Shown one piece after another: positions 33,690 through 46,063 of a stretch of 64,000 nucleotides of DNA. Position 1 is the stretch's first letter; each line of letters starts with the position of its first letter. The translations under genes were made by a program, and so were the position numbers. Source of the DNA: Bos javanicus (taxonomy: Eukaryota > Chordata > Mammalia > Artiodactyla > Bovidae). The notes under the pieces were generated by a model. It ran no database searches. It was given only the letters and a program-made list of their open reading frames with translations, and was not told the DNA's origin. The DNA lies in the NCBI RefSeq assembly GCF_032452875.1, contig NC_083873.1:74273987-74337986 (forward strand), written 5' to 3'.

Positions 33690-34309
33690 AATTTGCCTCA
33701 TCCATCTACCCTCTAGAGTTCTTACATGCCTTCTCCTCTCTCAAACTTCAACATCTGTCCCTCATCATTATTTTCAGCTGCTGAACTTGCTTTTTACTTT
33801 GGTAAAGAATTTAAAGCAAATAAAAAAAATGCCCACAGATTTCCACATTCACATTTATTTTTCAACTATCACCCATATCTACTAATTTGTTGCTTTTTTT
33901 TTTCCTGATAATAGTAAATGAACTCCTCCTGCTTCAATTTCCAGCTAATTCTTCTATTATGAAGCATTTTCTGTCTGCTCTAGTCAACTCAAGGTCAATC
34001 CTCCAGCAAATTTTTCCTTTTTAGCATCATCATTTCTTTCCTCTTCTTGGATCAATTATATTAGGTGACAAACATGCTGCTGTTTTTCCCATTAAAACAA
34101 ACAAACAAACAAAGCTGTATCTTGATTCTCATTCCTCTTCCAGTTATTTCTGTATATTTATGTTCATGTTTACAGCAAAATTCTTTGAAACAGTTGCTTA
34201 TATTTACTGTCCTAGTTTTGTTTCTCCTTATCTCTCTTAAGCCTACTTAAGTTAGTTATCTGTCCCTCTTAAAAAAAAAAATAATAAGGTTTTGTCAACT
34301 TGACCAGTG
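33690..34309 (+). mobile_element. L2 LINE remnant (RT region)
   Basis: Reads in the order of the L2 ORF2: a TTTACTTTGGTAAAGAATTT segment, ACAAACATGCTGCTGTTTTTCCC (the 'KHA-V-P' RT stretch), an AAAC microsatellite at 34096-34113, then TTTACAGCAAAATTCTTTG. Very diverged. Interrupted by a BovB and a Bov-tA. Confidence 0.6.
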
Positions 34310-34320
34310 ATTTCCATGTT

Positions 34321-34547
34321 CAGTTCAGTCACTCAGTCATGTCCAAGTCCCTGTAACCCCACAGACTGCAGCACACCAGGCTATCCTGTCCATCATCAAC
34401 TCCTGGAGTTTACTCAAACTCATGTCCATTGGGTCGGTTATGCCATCCAACCATGTCATTCTCTGTCCTCCCCTTCTCCTCCCACCTTCAATCTTTCCCA
34501 GCATCAGGGTCTTTTCAAATGAGTCAGTTCTTTGCATCAGGTGGCCA
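34321..34547 (-). mobile_element. Short BovB 3' end with perfect TSD
   Basis: 227 bases of BovB 3' terminus in antisense. ATTTCCATGTT is repeated at 34310-34320 and 34548-34558. Inserted into the L2. Confidence 0.95.
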
Positions 34548-34558
34548 ATTTCCATGTT

Positions 34559-34849
34559 GATGGATATTAATATAAAATTGATATAAAAACTAATTCTTGG
34601 TCCCCCTCTTAACAGAAAAATCACAACCCACAGCATGTTTGTTGATCACTTTCCCTTCTTGTTTTCTCTGGGATTTCAAGTTGTCTTACATCTTCAGTTT
34701 GTTTTATCTTAGCCTCTTCTGGTCTTCCCTCCTAATCTTTTCATGACATAGTGGTCCAGGATTCTCTGTTTTATCCACTTGTACATTGATTTATACTCAC
34801 TTCTTTGTTGAATTAATTCACTATAATGGCTATATATATATTGTATGCA
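34559..34849 (+). mobile_element. L2 LINE remnant, continuation
   Basis: Pyrimidine-rich, low-similarity stretch lying between recognisable L2 parts and assumed to be the same element. Confidence 0.4.
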
Positions 34850-35072
34850 TGCGTGCATGACAAGTTGCTTCAGTCTTGTCCCATTCTTTGTGACCTTATA
34901 GACTATAGCCCATCAGGCTCCTCTGTCCATGAGATTCTCCAGGCAAGAATATTGGAGTGGGTTGTCATGCCATCCTCCAGGGGATCTCCCTAACCTGGGA
35001 TTGAACCCATGTCTCTTTCATCTCCTGCATTGGCAGGAAGGTTCTTTACTACTAATGCCACCTGAGAAACCC
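34850..35072 (-). mobile_element. Bov-tA SINE
   Basis: Minus-strand Bov-tA. ATATATATTGTAT (about 34834-34846) and ATATACACTGTAT (35073-35085) may be a diverged TSD. Confidence 0.9.
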
Positions 35073-35085
35073 ATATACACTGTAT

Positions 35086-35562
35086 TCTTGTCCTCAAATA
35101 TTTCTCTCCAGGGTATACCACTTTCTTGAAGTGTAGGTAAATATGCATCTGCCTACTTGACATCTCCACTTGAATGTCTACTACATATCTAAATACTTCA
35201 TGTCCAATACTGAACTGAATCCTCTACCACTCAAAAACCTGCTTCTCCCACAAAACTTCCAGAAGTTCAGACCAATATTCCTGCAAGACCTCTTCTTTCA
35301 CACTTGGTAATAGCCAAATTCATGTGATGCTTTAGAAGGCACAATATAATCTGGCTTCTTCTATCCTACCTCCTTTTCTGCTACTCTTGCTAACTGACTC
35401 TGCTCCTAGCAAACTGACTTCATTGCTTTGTATTAATAGCAAATATCTTATATAGCCTTCTCTTTTTCCCTCTTCCTGGAATTACTTTCCACCATTCCAC
35501 CATTCTCACTTCCTTCAAACTCTTGACACATTTTTTCCATTGAAAATGTGTGTATTCCATTG
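35086..35562 (+). mobile_element. L2 LINE remnant, 3' coding part
   Basis: GACATCTCCACTTGAATGTC, ATGTCCAATACTGAACTGAAT, ATAATCTGGCTTC and TTCCTGGAATTACTTTCC follow the L2 consensus in order. Broken at 35563 by the unnamed repeat. Confidence 0.6.
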
Positions 35563-35750
35563 TATTCATCTCTAAAGTTGTATTAACTATAAATTCTTGA
35601 ATTTGTTCATTTATTTGCCCTTGACCCCAGTTGCTAAATTTAGGACATAAAATACTATTGTAAATCCAATTTCAGCATGGCTGTCGTCTTGTATCAGTTA
35701 AAATATTTTTGGTTTGTTGATAATGAAGCATGTGATTTTATTCATGTATG
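35563..35750 (+). repeat. Unnamed ~190 bp repeat, copy 2, inside L2
   Basis: Second copy of the 32393-32592 repeat. TCCATTG at 35556-35562 and 35751-35757 may be its TSD, and the L2 continues on both sides, so it behaves like an insertion. It has no inverted termini, A tail or tRNA head. Confidence 0.75.
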
Positions 35751-35757
35751 TCCATTG

Positions 35758-35915
35758 AGGCCGGCCTGCTTTGACAATCCTATTTGCAATTATACCACGT
35801 CATCTCCAACATTCCCTATCCCTGTTATTCTGCATCAGTTTCTTTGTTATAGAATCTATTTCTTTCTAACATAGAACTCACCTATTCATTGCACTTATTT
35901 CCTTTATGCAGTCAA
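35758..35915 (+). mobile_element. L2 LINE 3' UTR part
   Basis: GACAATCCTATTTGCAATTA, AACATTCCCTATCCCTG and TTGCACTTATTTCC match the L2 3' region downstream of the repeat insertion. Confidence 0.55.
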
Positions 35916-35917
35916 AT

Positions 35918-36262
35918 ACTCCTCAGACATAAAAATAAATCAATGTTTGCCATTTACAACAACATAGATGGACTTGGAAGGCATTATGCCAAGTAAAATA
36001 AGTCAGACAGAAAGACAAAAACAGTATGATAATTAATATAACAAAAGAAAAACAGGCTCATAGATATGGAAAGCAAACTAAAGAGTTACCAGTGGGGAGA
36101 GGGAGCTGGGGTAGGGGCAACATAGGGCTAGAGCAGTATAAGTCACAAACTAGTAGGTATAAAATAAACTATATATTGTACAATGCAGGAGACATAGTTA
36201 ATATTTTATAATTAACTATAAATGGGATAGAACCTTTATATTGTACACTTGTAATTTATGTA
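35918..36262 (+). mobile_element. Older L1 ORF2 end and 3' UTR
   Basis: AATACTCCTCAGACATAAAAA, ACAACATAGATGGACTTGG and AAGTCAGACAGAAAGAC are the L1 ORF2 C-terminal coding order (sense), followed by a decayed 3' UTR. Confidence 0.8.
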
Positions 36263-36265
36263 ATA

Positions 36266-36495
36266 AGGGCTTCCCAAGTGGCACAGTGGTAAAGAATCCA
36301 CCTGCTAATGCAGGAGATGCTAGAGACATCGATTTGATCCCAGGGTTGCAAAGATCCCCTCGAGTAGGAAATGGTAACCTGGTCCAGTATTCTTGCCTGG
36401 AAAATTTCATGGACAGAGGAACCTGACAGGCTACACTCCATGGGGTCGCAAATAGTAGGACAGGACTGAGCATCCACAAATGAACATACACAAAC
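36266..36495 (+). mobile_element. Bov-tA SINE
   Basis: Complete Bov-tA with head GGGCTTCCCAAGTGGCACAG and a tail in ACAAATGAACATACACAAAC. The B box is mutated (CGATTTGATCCC). Confidence 0.92.
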
Positions 36496-38447
36496 AATGT
36501 ATATAATATTGTACATAGCGGAATAGAAAGCAGTTGAATTCTGCTATGAGTCTGTGTGCATTGAAGAGCTGAAGGTGTAGAGGGGAATTAGTACAAACTT
36601 CCATTTTATCATGGCATCTAATATTTGGAAAATGTAATTTCTAGAAACACTACATATTTATTGATCTGTTTTCTGATGTAAAATTATTTTTATCTCAAGA
36701 TTTAAATTATTCCAACAAATACTTATTCTTGAAGCCCCCTTTTATCATGAAACTTGAAGAATTTCATTTGGATTAAGTTTTTAATTCCAAAATTACTATG
36801 ATCTCAAAAGAGAAAACACTAATGTCTAATTCTACATCTAGTCTAAGACTGCATATCAGCATATTGGAAGCTAGTCTTAGAAAAGTGCTAAATATCATAA
36901 GCCATTAAATTCAGATTCTATAAATACCTATTTAATCATTTAATATATTATTATTAAAACATATGGCTAGTGTGCCAGATAAATATGTTAGTTTGTTTTT
37001 AAGATGGCAGATCACTAGGAAGAGAAATGGAAATTCCAAATCCTGCAATACTTTCCTGAAATAAAAACTAGGAGTGGTGTAACTTAAAGTGAAAGAAGTA
37101 CGCTCTCACACACCACTAATAGAGCATGGAGACTGTCATAAGCAGAGGCAAGGACTAGGATTCACCTAATATCTATGAAAAATAAATAAATAAACCAAAT
37201 GCTATTCATGTGTTTGTGAATAGTTCAATTTCAGGCTAGATATTTTATTTATTTCTCTTGCCATCTTCCTTTATTATATATCTAATTCTTCTTAAAGGAT
37301 TATTTCTTTCCGATTTTCATGTTTTCTACCATGATTATGAATCCTAATTACAATTATACCTCTGTATTAATATTTTGTCCCATTGGAGGTAGGTAAATAA
37401 TGGTTGGTAGATTGGAAAAAAATCCAAGTCAGGCCAAGCTCAGTCTTTTCCTTCTTTTTCCTGGGAAGGAAGAGTTCCTTCTACACTACCTCTGGTGGCT
37501 CTTTCTGGTCTCATCCATGGTTACCTGTGACAGTAAGTTTGCCCGTTAGAGATGATGAACCAAGGTGGAGGGAGGTGGGGGGCGGTTCACCAAGTAAGAA
37601 AGTACTTCTTTATAACTAATATTGTCTAGGATTGCTGGTGGATGGTTACAATACAAATCAAAACGTTTGGTCAGTTGCATCTTTGTTTCTAAGATTTCTA
37701 CAGACATTTCACTCCCTCCTTTCCTCCACTTGAGTTGGATCCCTCCCTCTGCCTTTATACATCTTAATTTACAGTCCCACGTGGTAGCCTCTGAACTGTA
37801 TTTCTCAGCCAGCCTTTATCATTAATAGCAATAATGTACTAGCAGTTTAGCATTTACCTTAAATGCCTTAAGATGAGTGTCATTCATATTTAGAAAAACT
37901 ATTTGCTCAAACATACACACCTCCTTTATCCCCCAGCTGGTCATCATTAAACATTGAATAAGAAAGAAGCAACACTGTGAGTATGGAACTGAATTTCCTT
38001 TAGAGGGCATCAAGCATCCTTTGTTGATATAATTAACTAATAAGTTATTATCCATAAATTGTACACAAAGGTTATAAGTCAAATGGAAAAAAGACTTCTC
38101 AATAAATAACATAAAATGTTAAATAATTAACAGTGCTTCAGATCATAATGCTTGAACATGTCAGAACGAAAAAGCATTTTCTGTATGAGAGAAATCTTGG
38201 CTAACATTTTGTAGGCTACATTTAAGCTTTCATGAATTCATGGAGGGAAAAATTAACCTTCAATACATTTTAAAACAAGCAGTCCTTTAAAGAATAAATG
38301 TTCCATCTATTGTTATTATCTTTTATTATTTTTCAGAATAAACTAATAGTATAGCTAGGATTGTAAAAAAAAACAAAAAACTACACAGTAAATAGATTTA
38401 CAGATTAGAATAATATAAGGATAAAAATAGTTTGTTACCTTCTTAGC
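36496..38447. other. Repeat-poor non-coding DNA
   Basis: About 2 kb with no recognised element. An AATAAATAAATAAA run is near 37178-37192. Near 37430-37620 it is locally GC-rich, but no protein signature is seen. Confidence 0.5.
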
Positions 38448-39408
38448 ATTGTTGTTGTTTAGTGCCTGGTCATGTCCGACTCTTTGCGACCCCGTGGACT
38501 GCAGCATACCAGGACTCCCTGCCCCTCACCATGTCCTGGATTTGGCCAAGTTCATGTCCATTGCATCAGTGATGCCATTCAGCCATCTCATCTTCTGATA
38601 CCCTCTTCTTCTCCTGCCCTCAATCTTTCTCAGCATCAGGGACTTTTCCAATGAGTTGGCTGTTCTCATCAGATGACCCAAATAGTGGAGCTTTACCATG
38701 AGTCCCTCCAATGAGTATTCAGGGTTGATTCCCTTTGAGATTGACTGGTTTGATCTCTTGCTGTCCAGGGGATGCTCAGGAGACTTCTCCAGCACCACAG
38801 TTTGAAGGTATCAATTCTTTGGTGCTCTACCTTCTTTACTCTCCAGCTCTCACAACCTTATGTGACCACTGGGAAGACCATAGCCTTGATTATACAGATC
38901 TTTGTCAGCAAAGTGACATCTTTGCTTTTCAACACACTGTCTAGGTTTGTCATAGCTTCACTGCCAAGAAGCAATTGTCTTCTGATTTCATGGCTGCAGT
39001 CACCATCCACAGTGGTTTCAGAGACCAGGAAGAGGAAATCTATCACTGCTCCCACCTTTTCTGCTGGTATGTACCATGAAGTAATGGGGCCAAATGCCAT
39101 GATCTTAGTTTTTTTATTATTTAGTTGTAAGCCGGCTCTTTCACTCTCCTCCTTCACCCTCATCAAGAGGTTCTTTAGTTCCTCTTCACTTTCTGCCATT
39201 AGAGTGGTATCATCTGCATATCTGAAGTTGTTGATGTTTCTCCCACTTATCTTGATTCTAGCTTGTAACTCATCCAGCCTTGCATTTCACATGATGTACT
39301 CAGCCTATAGGTTAAATAAATAGGGTGATGAAGTTTGTCCTGTTGTTCTCCTTTCTCAATCTTGAACAAATCAATTGTTCCATGCAGGGTGCTAACTGTT
39401 ATGTCTTA
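38448..39408 (-). mobile_element. BovB LINE, older subfamily, 5'-truncated
   Basis: Tail TTGTTGTTGTTTAGT (antisense of the ACAACAACA tail) then RT C-terminal half through the YADD region, ending at TAACTGTTATGTC. Fragments at 38526-38798 and 38858-39199 are the decayed coding pieces. More diverged than the copy at 40661. Confidence 0.92.
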
Positions 39409-40660
39409 GAATAAACATCTGTAGTATATGTGACAGCCATGGGAGGCTATTTTATCTAAGAAATTACTTCTAAAAATTGAAATAGATGAAAATGTTCTTT
39501 TTTAATGGCAAGTGATTGATTTGTGTTGTCCAGGTATCATATAAACATAAACTATTCATGTAATGATGGATGCAATAATAATAATATTATCATTACTTAA
39601 CTTTTATTGAACATACACTTTTGTAGGAGCTTATATTAAAGATTTTGAAGTTTAAAAGTAATTCCTTTTTTCAGAAAAATTTGTTCAGTACTCTTATTAC
39701 ATTTTTATGTTGCCTTATGTGTCTTTTTCTCATCATACTGTAGCTTCCACAAGTATGTGCATAATTTATGAACCACAGGTGTCATGTAGCTTGACATAAT
39801 CAACTAGTATTTACGTATTTTAACTAAGCTCTTTACTTCTAACACTCTTCGTTGGAAATACTATCAAGAGAAAGTTGGATGATTAGTTTCATTTTCTGTA
39901 GAGAAGATCTAGGAATTTACTTGGGAAAAGCCTAGGTATGAGAGCAATAGTTAGAGGCAGCTAGATATGAATTAATGGCTGTCTAATTATTGCAGTTGTT
40001 TCTTCCACCACATTTTTAGTCCCTATCAAACCACAAGGTAGATTTATTATAAAATCTGGTTGCTTGGTAGTTTCTACAACTTCACAGCTAAATACATTAT
40101 GTGAACCAGAGTATCACGTAATATAAGGTAAATCAATAAAGTTCAAGTAAAGCCATTGACAGTACTGATCCATCTAACAATGATATGGCATTGCACTATA
40201 CTTCCCTGACAGGCTTATGCTTTCATATCCCATTAAAGCATGGGAAATAACTGTAAAAGCACTTCCAAATAAGCTGCAAAACAGAATATGCCAGATATAT
40301 TGAGCACTTTTTTTTTTACAGAGCATCAGTTTAGTAGTCCATATATTATATCCTCATTATAACTTTGAGGATATAATATTATAGGCATGACCCCTCAAAC
40401 ATGTAAGAGTGTTGTAGGTTTTTGAATGGCATGTATTTCTAGTGGTATAACTCTCATTTTAGTACTTAATTTCCCTACTTAAAGATATAGAAAGACCTTC
40501 ATTCACACTTTGTATACAAAAACATGTTGAATAAAAATGCACTTTCCAGTCATGTACTTGGGTTTTCCTTAGATATAAGGATAAGAAATGTCTTTACTTG
40601 GCTATAGTATATCTGGATGCATTTTGAAGAAAGGGGAAGGTGAGTAAATAAAAATGAATT
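39409..40660. other. Unassigned non-coding DNA with a hairpin
   Basis: No element recognised. A perfect 13 bp stem, ATATTATATCCTC / GAGGATATAATAT with an 11-base loop, is at 40343-40379. Confidence 0.5.
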
Positions 40661-41344
40661 TCAGTTCAGTTCAGTTCAATCACTCAGTCATGTCCGACTC
40701 TTTGCGACCCCATGAATCGCAGCATGCCAGGCCTCCCTGTCCATCACCATCTCCCGGAGTTCACTCAGACTCACGTCCATTGAATCAGTGATGCCATCCA
40801 GCCATCTCATCTTCTGTCGTCCCCTTCCCCTCCTGCCCCCAATCCCTCCCAGCATCAGAGTCTTTTCCAATGAGTCAACTCTTCGCATGAGGTGGCCAAA
40901 GTACTGGAGTTTCAGCTTTAGCATCATTCCTTCCAAAGAAATCCCAGGGCTGATCTCCTTCAGAATGGATTGGTTGGATCTCCTTGCAGTCCAAGGGACT
41001 CTCAGGAGTCTTCTCCAACACCACAGTTCAAAAGCATCAATTCTTCAGTGCTAAGCTTTCTTTATAGTCTAACTCTCACATCCGTACATGACCACTGGAA
41101 AAACCATAGCCTTGACTAGAAGGACCTTTATTGGCAAAGTAATGTCTTTGCTTTTGAATATGTTATCTAGGTTGGTCATAACTTTCCTTCCAAGCAGTAA
41201 GCGTCTTTTAATTTCATGGCTGCAGTCACTGTCTGTAGTGATTTTGGAGCCCAGAAAAATAAAGTCTGACACTGTTTCCCCATCTATTTCCCATGAAGTG
41301 ATGGGACCAGATGCCATAATCTTCATTTTCTGAATGTTGAGCTT
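40661..41344 (-). mobile_element. BovB LINE, younger subfamily, first segment
   Basis: CAGTT-repeat tail at 40662-40678 and the RT C-terminal part in two well-kept minus-strand frames (40688-40936 and 41069-41326). Interrupted at GTTGAGCTT by an L1_BT. Confidence 0.94.
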
Positions 41345-42864
41345 TTTTTTTTTTATTATTTTTGTTTATTTTTAAACTTTACATAATTGTATTAGTTTTG
41401 CCAAATATCAAAATGAATCTGCCACAGGTATACATGTGTTCCCCATCCTGAACCCTCCTCCCTCCTCCCTCCCCATACCATCCCTCTGGGTTGTTCCAGT
41501 GCACTAGCCCCAAGCCTCCAGTATTGTGCATCGAACCTGGGCTGGCAACTCGTTTCATACATGATATTTCACATGTTTCAATGCCATTCTCCCAAATCTT
41601 CCCACCCTCTCCTTCTCCCACAGAGTCCGTAAGACTGTTCTATACATCAGTGTCTCTTTTGCTGTCTCATACACAGGTTTATTGTTACCATCTTTCTAAA
41701 TTCCATTTATATGCGTTAGTATACTGTATTGGTGTTTTTCTTTCTGGCTTACTTCACTCTGTATAATAGGTTCCACTTTCATCCACCTCATTAGAACTGA
41801 TTCAAATGTATTCTTTTTAATGGCTGAGTAATACTCCATTGTGTATATGTACCACTGCTTTCTTATCCATTCATCTGCTGATGGACATCTAGGTTGCTTC
41901 CATGTCCTGGCTATTATAAACAGTGCTGCGATGAACATTGGGGTACATGTGTCTCTTTCCCTTCTGGTTTCCTCAGTATGTATGCCCAGCAGTGGGATTG
42001 CTGGATCATAAGGCAGTTCTATTTCCAGTTTTTTAAGGAATCTCCACACTGTTCTCCATAGTGGCTGTACTAGTTTGCATTCCCACCAACAGTGTAAGAG
42101 GGTTCCCTTTTCTCCACACCCTCTCCAGCATTTATTATTTGTAGACTTTTGGATCACAGCCATTCTGACTGGTGTGAAATGGTACCTCATAGTGGTTTTG
42201 ATTTGCATTTCTCTGATAATGAGTGATGTTGAGCATCTTTTCATGTGTTTGTTAGCCATCTGTATGTCTTCTTTGGAGAAATACCTATTTAGTTCTTTGG
42301 CCCATTTTATGATTGGGTCATTTATTTTTCTGGAGTTGACCTGTAGGAGTTGCTTGTAATATTTTTGAGATTAGTTGTTTGTCAGTTGCTTCATTGCTAT
42401 TATTTTCTCCCATTCTGAAGGCTGCCTTTTCACCTTGCTAATAGTTTCCTTTGATGTGCAGAAGCTTTTAAGGTTAATTAGGTCCCATTTGTTTATTTTT
42501 GCTTTTATTTCCAATATTCTGGGAGGTGGGTCATAGAGGATTCTGCTGTGATGTATGTCAGAGAGTGTTTTACCTATGTTCTCCTCTAGGAGTTCTATAG
42601 TTTCTGGTCTTACATTTAGATCTTTAATCCATTTTGAGTTTATTTTTGTGTATGGTGTTAGAAAGTGTTCTAGTTTCATTCTTTACAAGTGGTCAACCAG
42701 ATTTCCCAGCACCACTTGTTAAAAAGATTGTCTTCAATTCATTGTATATTCTTGCCTCCTTTGTCAAAGATAAGGTGTCCATATGTGCATGGATTTATCT
42801 CTGGGCTTTCTATTTTGTTCCATTGATCTATATTTCTGTCCTTGTGCCAGTACCATACTGTCTT
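41345..42864 (-). mobile_element. L1_BT, 5'-truncated, inserted in BovB
   Basis: T run, 3' UTR, and the ORF2 C-terminal region in antisense. The minus-strand frame 41696-42259 (187 codons) is an uninterrupted ORF2p C-terminus with the cysteine-containing CWRGCGEKGTLLHCWWEC segment. Upstream, 42371-42679 is in another frame because of a one-base deletion near 42385. Ends at CAGTACCATACTGTC. No recognisable TSD: the host reads GAGCTT then TTAAGCC. Confidence 0.94.
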
Positions 42865-43237
42865 AAGCCAACTTTTTCACTCTCCACTTTCACTTTCATC
42901 AAGAGGCTTTTTAGTTCCTCTTCACTTTCTGCCATAAGGGTGGTGTCATCTGCATATCTGAGGTTATTGATATTTCTCCCGGCAATCTTGATTCCAGCTT
43001 GTGCTTCTTCCAGCCCAGCGTTTCTCATGATGTACTTTGCATATAAGTTAAATAAGCAGGGTGACAATATACAGCCTTGACGTATTCCTTTTCCTATTTG
43101 GAACCAGTCTGTTGTTCCATGTCCAATTCTAACTGTTGCTTCCTGATCTGCATATAGGTTTCTCAAGAGGCAGGTCAAGTGGTCTGGTATTCCCATCTCT
43201 TTCAGAATTTTCCAGTTTATTGTGATCCACACAGTAA
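42865..43237 (-). mobile_element. BovB LINE, second segment
   Basis: Resumes with AAGCCAACTTTTTCACTC, exactly where the 41344 segment stopped, and runs through the RT palm. YADDTT is legible on the minus strand near 42937-42954. 5' truncated near GTTTATTGTGATCCACAC. Confidence 0.94.
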
Positions 43238-44607
43238 AAAAGATATGTTTAACATTCAAATATAATATTTTGTTGGCTAATGTTCAGAGATTTTTTTTTT
43301 CTTTTTAACAATTCTAATATTTTGCAAATGTCTTTTAGTTGCACTAAAATAAAGAAGCCAAACATTTTGGTTGTATCTTGCCAACAGAGTTCTTGGGGAA
43401 GCATCCAGTCTTTCCTTAGAGATCCTTACTCCAATCCCTGGTGGGCTGTCGGATGTCTCAAAGCAACAGGTGGCAGCGTCCTGTAGCTTGAATGTGTCAT
43501 GACATGAAATCCTAAGCCTGTATAATTATCTGTTGATTTTATTATTTTTAGTTGCACTGTGTATCTCTTCCAGTAACACAAATCACACTTCTACAGGTGC
43601 CAGATTTTGAGAAGTTGCAACCTGACAAACTAGACCTATCATAATAATTCCTTAAATAAAGAAGATACCTCACACTCCGTTTGCCCAAATATGCCAGAAT
43701 ATCATAGTCTTAAGGTCACAGCTGGCTGCTGCTGCATGTCCGACCTCATTGGCTTAGAGGTATGGAGGGAGTGCTGCTATGCTGCCTCACTCCAGGTAAG
43801 AAAAGAAAAAAAAAAAGTCACCTGCTTTCCATCAAAGTGTCTTTGAATATTGTTCCTCCTGAGAAGGCTGCTAGCTATTGCCTTTCATGCTTACCCTTTA
43901 TACCGAACCACAGACTCAAAAGCATTTGAAATTCATTGATGATCCAATGTGCTGCTCAGTCACAGTACTTTCTATAGCAGGCATCCCAGCTTGAGACTAA
44001 ATTATACTCACCCTAAGATTTATGTGAGGGAACAAGGTACCTCATGAGAAAGAACTTGCACTAAGGATATTGTGATACAGAGTTTTGTTTCAAGGATGGT
44101 GAGTCTGGATCAGAGAAAAAGGGTCAGAGCTCTCTCTTAGTTAATCCCTCAACTCAGCTGCCAAAGACATATATCTCAGACCTTAGGCAAGACCAAGGGA
44201 AATGAAAGATGAGACTCAAATAAAAAAATGTCCTTTATCTTTCCAGTATTATCTACTTAAATCGAACACATGCATTTCAGGTATGTTATTGCCAGTAGCT
44301 TCTACAACATTGGGGATAAATCCCATTGATTTCAAAATAACACAAGAAGAACATCAGGACTCTCAATAATGGGCATTGACAGCACCATTATGATGATCAG
44401 TGAAAATAACTCTGTCAGAAAGCTGGAGGCTGGTGCTTTGGCAAGCACTAACAGGCAGCAGGAGTGTTCCCTTTGATGGAGTCCAGTAACAAAGCCTTTG
44501 TGATCCTTGGTAGGTTCCATCAGATTAGCCCCACCACTGCCTCTTCCTTTTATCATTAACAGTAACAAGTGACATATCACAGAGCCATGGAATTAGAGGG
44601 GGAAAGG
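43238..44607. other. Unassigned non-coding DNA
   Basis: No repeat recognised. An 82-codon minus-strand frame at 44332-44580 has no family signature. A stray splice-donor-like CAG/GTAAGA is at 43793-43801. Confidence 0.45.
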
Positions 44608-44616
44608 CTCAAAGAA

Positions 44617-46063
44617 AAAGAAGAGGAACCAGAGATCAAATTGCCAACATTCACTGGATCATAGAGAAATCAAAGGAATTCCAGAAAAACATCCACCGCT
44701 GTTTCATCGACTACGCTCAAGTCTTTGACTGTATGGATCATGGCAAACTGTGGAAAGCTCTTAGAGAGATGGGAGTACCAGAGCATGTTACCTGTCTCCT
44801 GAGAAACCTGTATGCAGGTCGAGAAGCAACAGTTAGAACACTGTATGAAACAGCTGATTGGTTCAAGATTGAGAAAGGAGAAAGACAGGACATCTGCTGT
44901 ACCCTGTCTGTCTAATCTATAGGTTGAGCACATCATGAGAAATGCTGGGCTGGAAGAGTTATAAGCTGGAATCAAGATAGATGGGAGAAACATCAACAAC
45001 CTTAGATATGCAGATGATACCACTCTAATGGCAGAAAGTGAAGAGGAACTAAAGAACCTCTTGATGAGGGTGAAGGAGGAGAGTGAAAGAGCTGGCTTAC
45101 AACTAAATATTAAAAAAAACCTAAGATCATGGCATTTGGCCCCATTACTTCATGATAAATACCAGGGTGAAAGGTGGCTGCTACTGCTGCTAAGTCTCTT
45201 CAGTCGTGTCCGACTCTGTGCTACCCCACAGATGGCAGCCCACCAGGCTCCCCCGTCCCTGGGATTCTCCAGGCAAGAACACTGGAGTGGGTTGCCATTT
45301 CCTTCTCCAAAGCATGAAAATGAAAAGTTAAAGTGAAGTCACGCAGTCGTGTCCGACTCTTTGTGACTCCATGGACTGCAGCCTACCAGGCTGCTCCATC
45401 CATGGGATTTTCCAGGCAAGAGTACTGGAGTGGGGTGCCACTGCCTTCTCCGGGGGAAAGGTGAAAGCAGTGACAAATTTCCTCTTCTTGGGCTCTGAAA
45501 TCACTGTGGATGGTGACTGCAGCCATGAAATCAGAAGACGGTTGTTTCATGGCAGTAACACTATGACAAACCTAGACTGTGTATTGAAAAGCAAAGACAT
45601 CTCTCTGCCAACAAAAGTCCATATAGTCAAGGCTATGGTCATCTCAGTGGTCACAGGGAGTTATGAGAAGTGGACCATAAAGAGGCAGAGTTCCAGAGAA
45701 TTGATGCCTTCGAACTGTGGTACTGGAGACAACTCCTGAGAGTTACTTGGATAGCAAGGAGAGCCAGTCATTCAATCATCAACCCTAAATACTCCTTGGA
45801 GGGACTGATGCTGAAGCTCCAGTATTTTGGTCTTATGATTCAAAGAGCTAACTCACTGGAAAAGTCCCTGGTTCTGAAAAAGACTGAGAGCAGAAGGAGA
45901 AGAGGTTGTCAGAGGATTAGATGACTGCATGGCATCACTGATGCAATGGACTTGAACCTGGGCAAACTCTAGGAGATGATGAAGAGTAGGGAGGCCTGGT
46001 ATGCCACAGTCCATGGGGTCACAGAGTCAATAACGACTGAGCAACTGAACAACAACAGCAAGT
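44617..46063 (+). mobile_element. BovB LINE, older subfamily, with TSD
   Basis: RT from the template-binding region to the C-terminus with a GAACAACAACAGC tail. CTCAAAGAA is repeated at 44608-44616 and 46064-46072. The catalytic YADD is intact (45007-45018), but stops and frame shifts are frequent. A Bov-A2 is inserted at 45177-45455. Confidence 0.93.
45177..45455 (-). mobile_element. Bov-A2 SINE inside BovB
   Basis: Full minus-strand dimer. GAAAGGTG is repeated at 45169-45176 and 45456-45463, host BovB sequence. Confidence 0.94.

Noticed and set aside
41696..42259. 187-codon minus-strand frame
   Set aside because: It is the L1_BT ORF2 C-terminus in a 5'-truncated copy, not a host gene.
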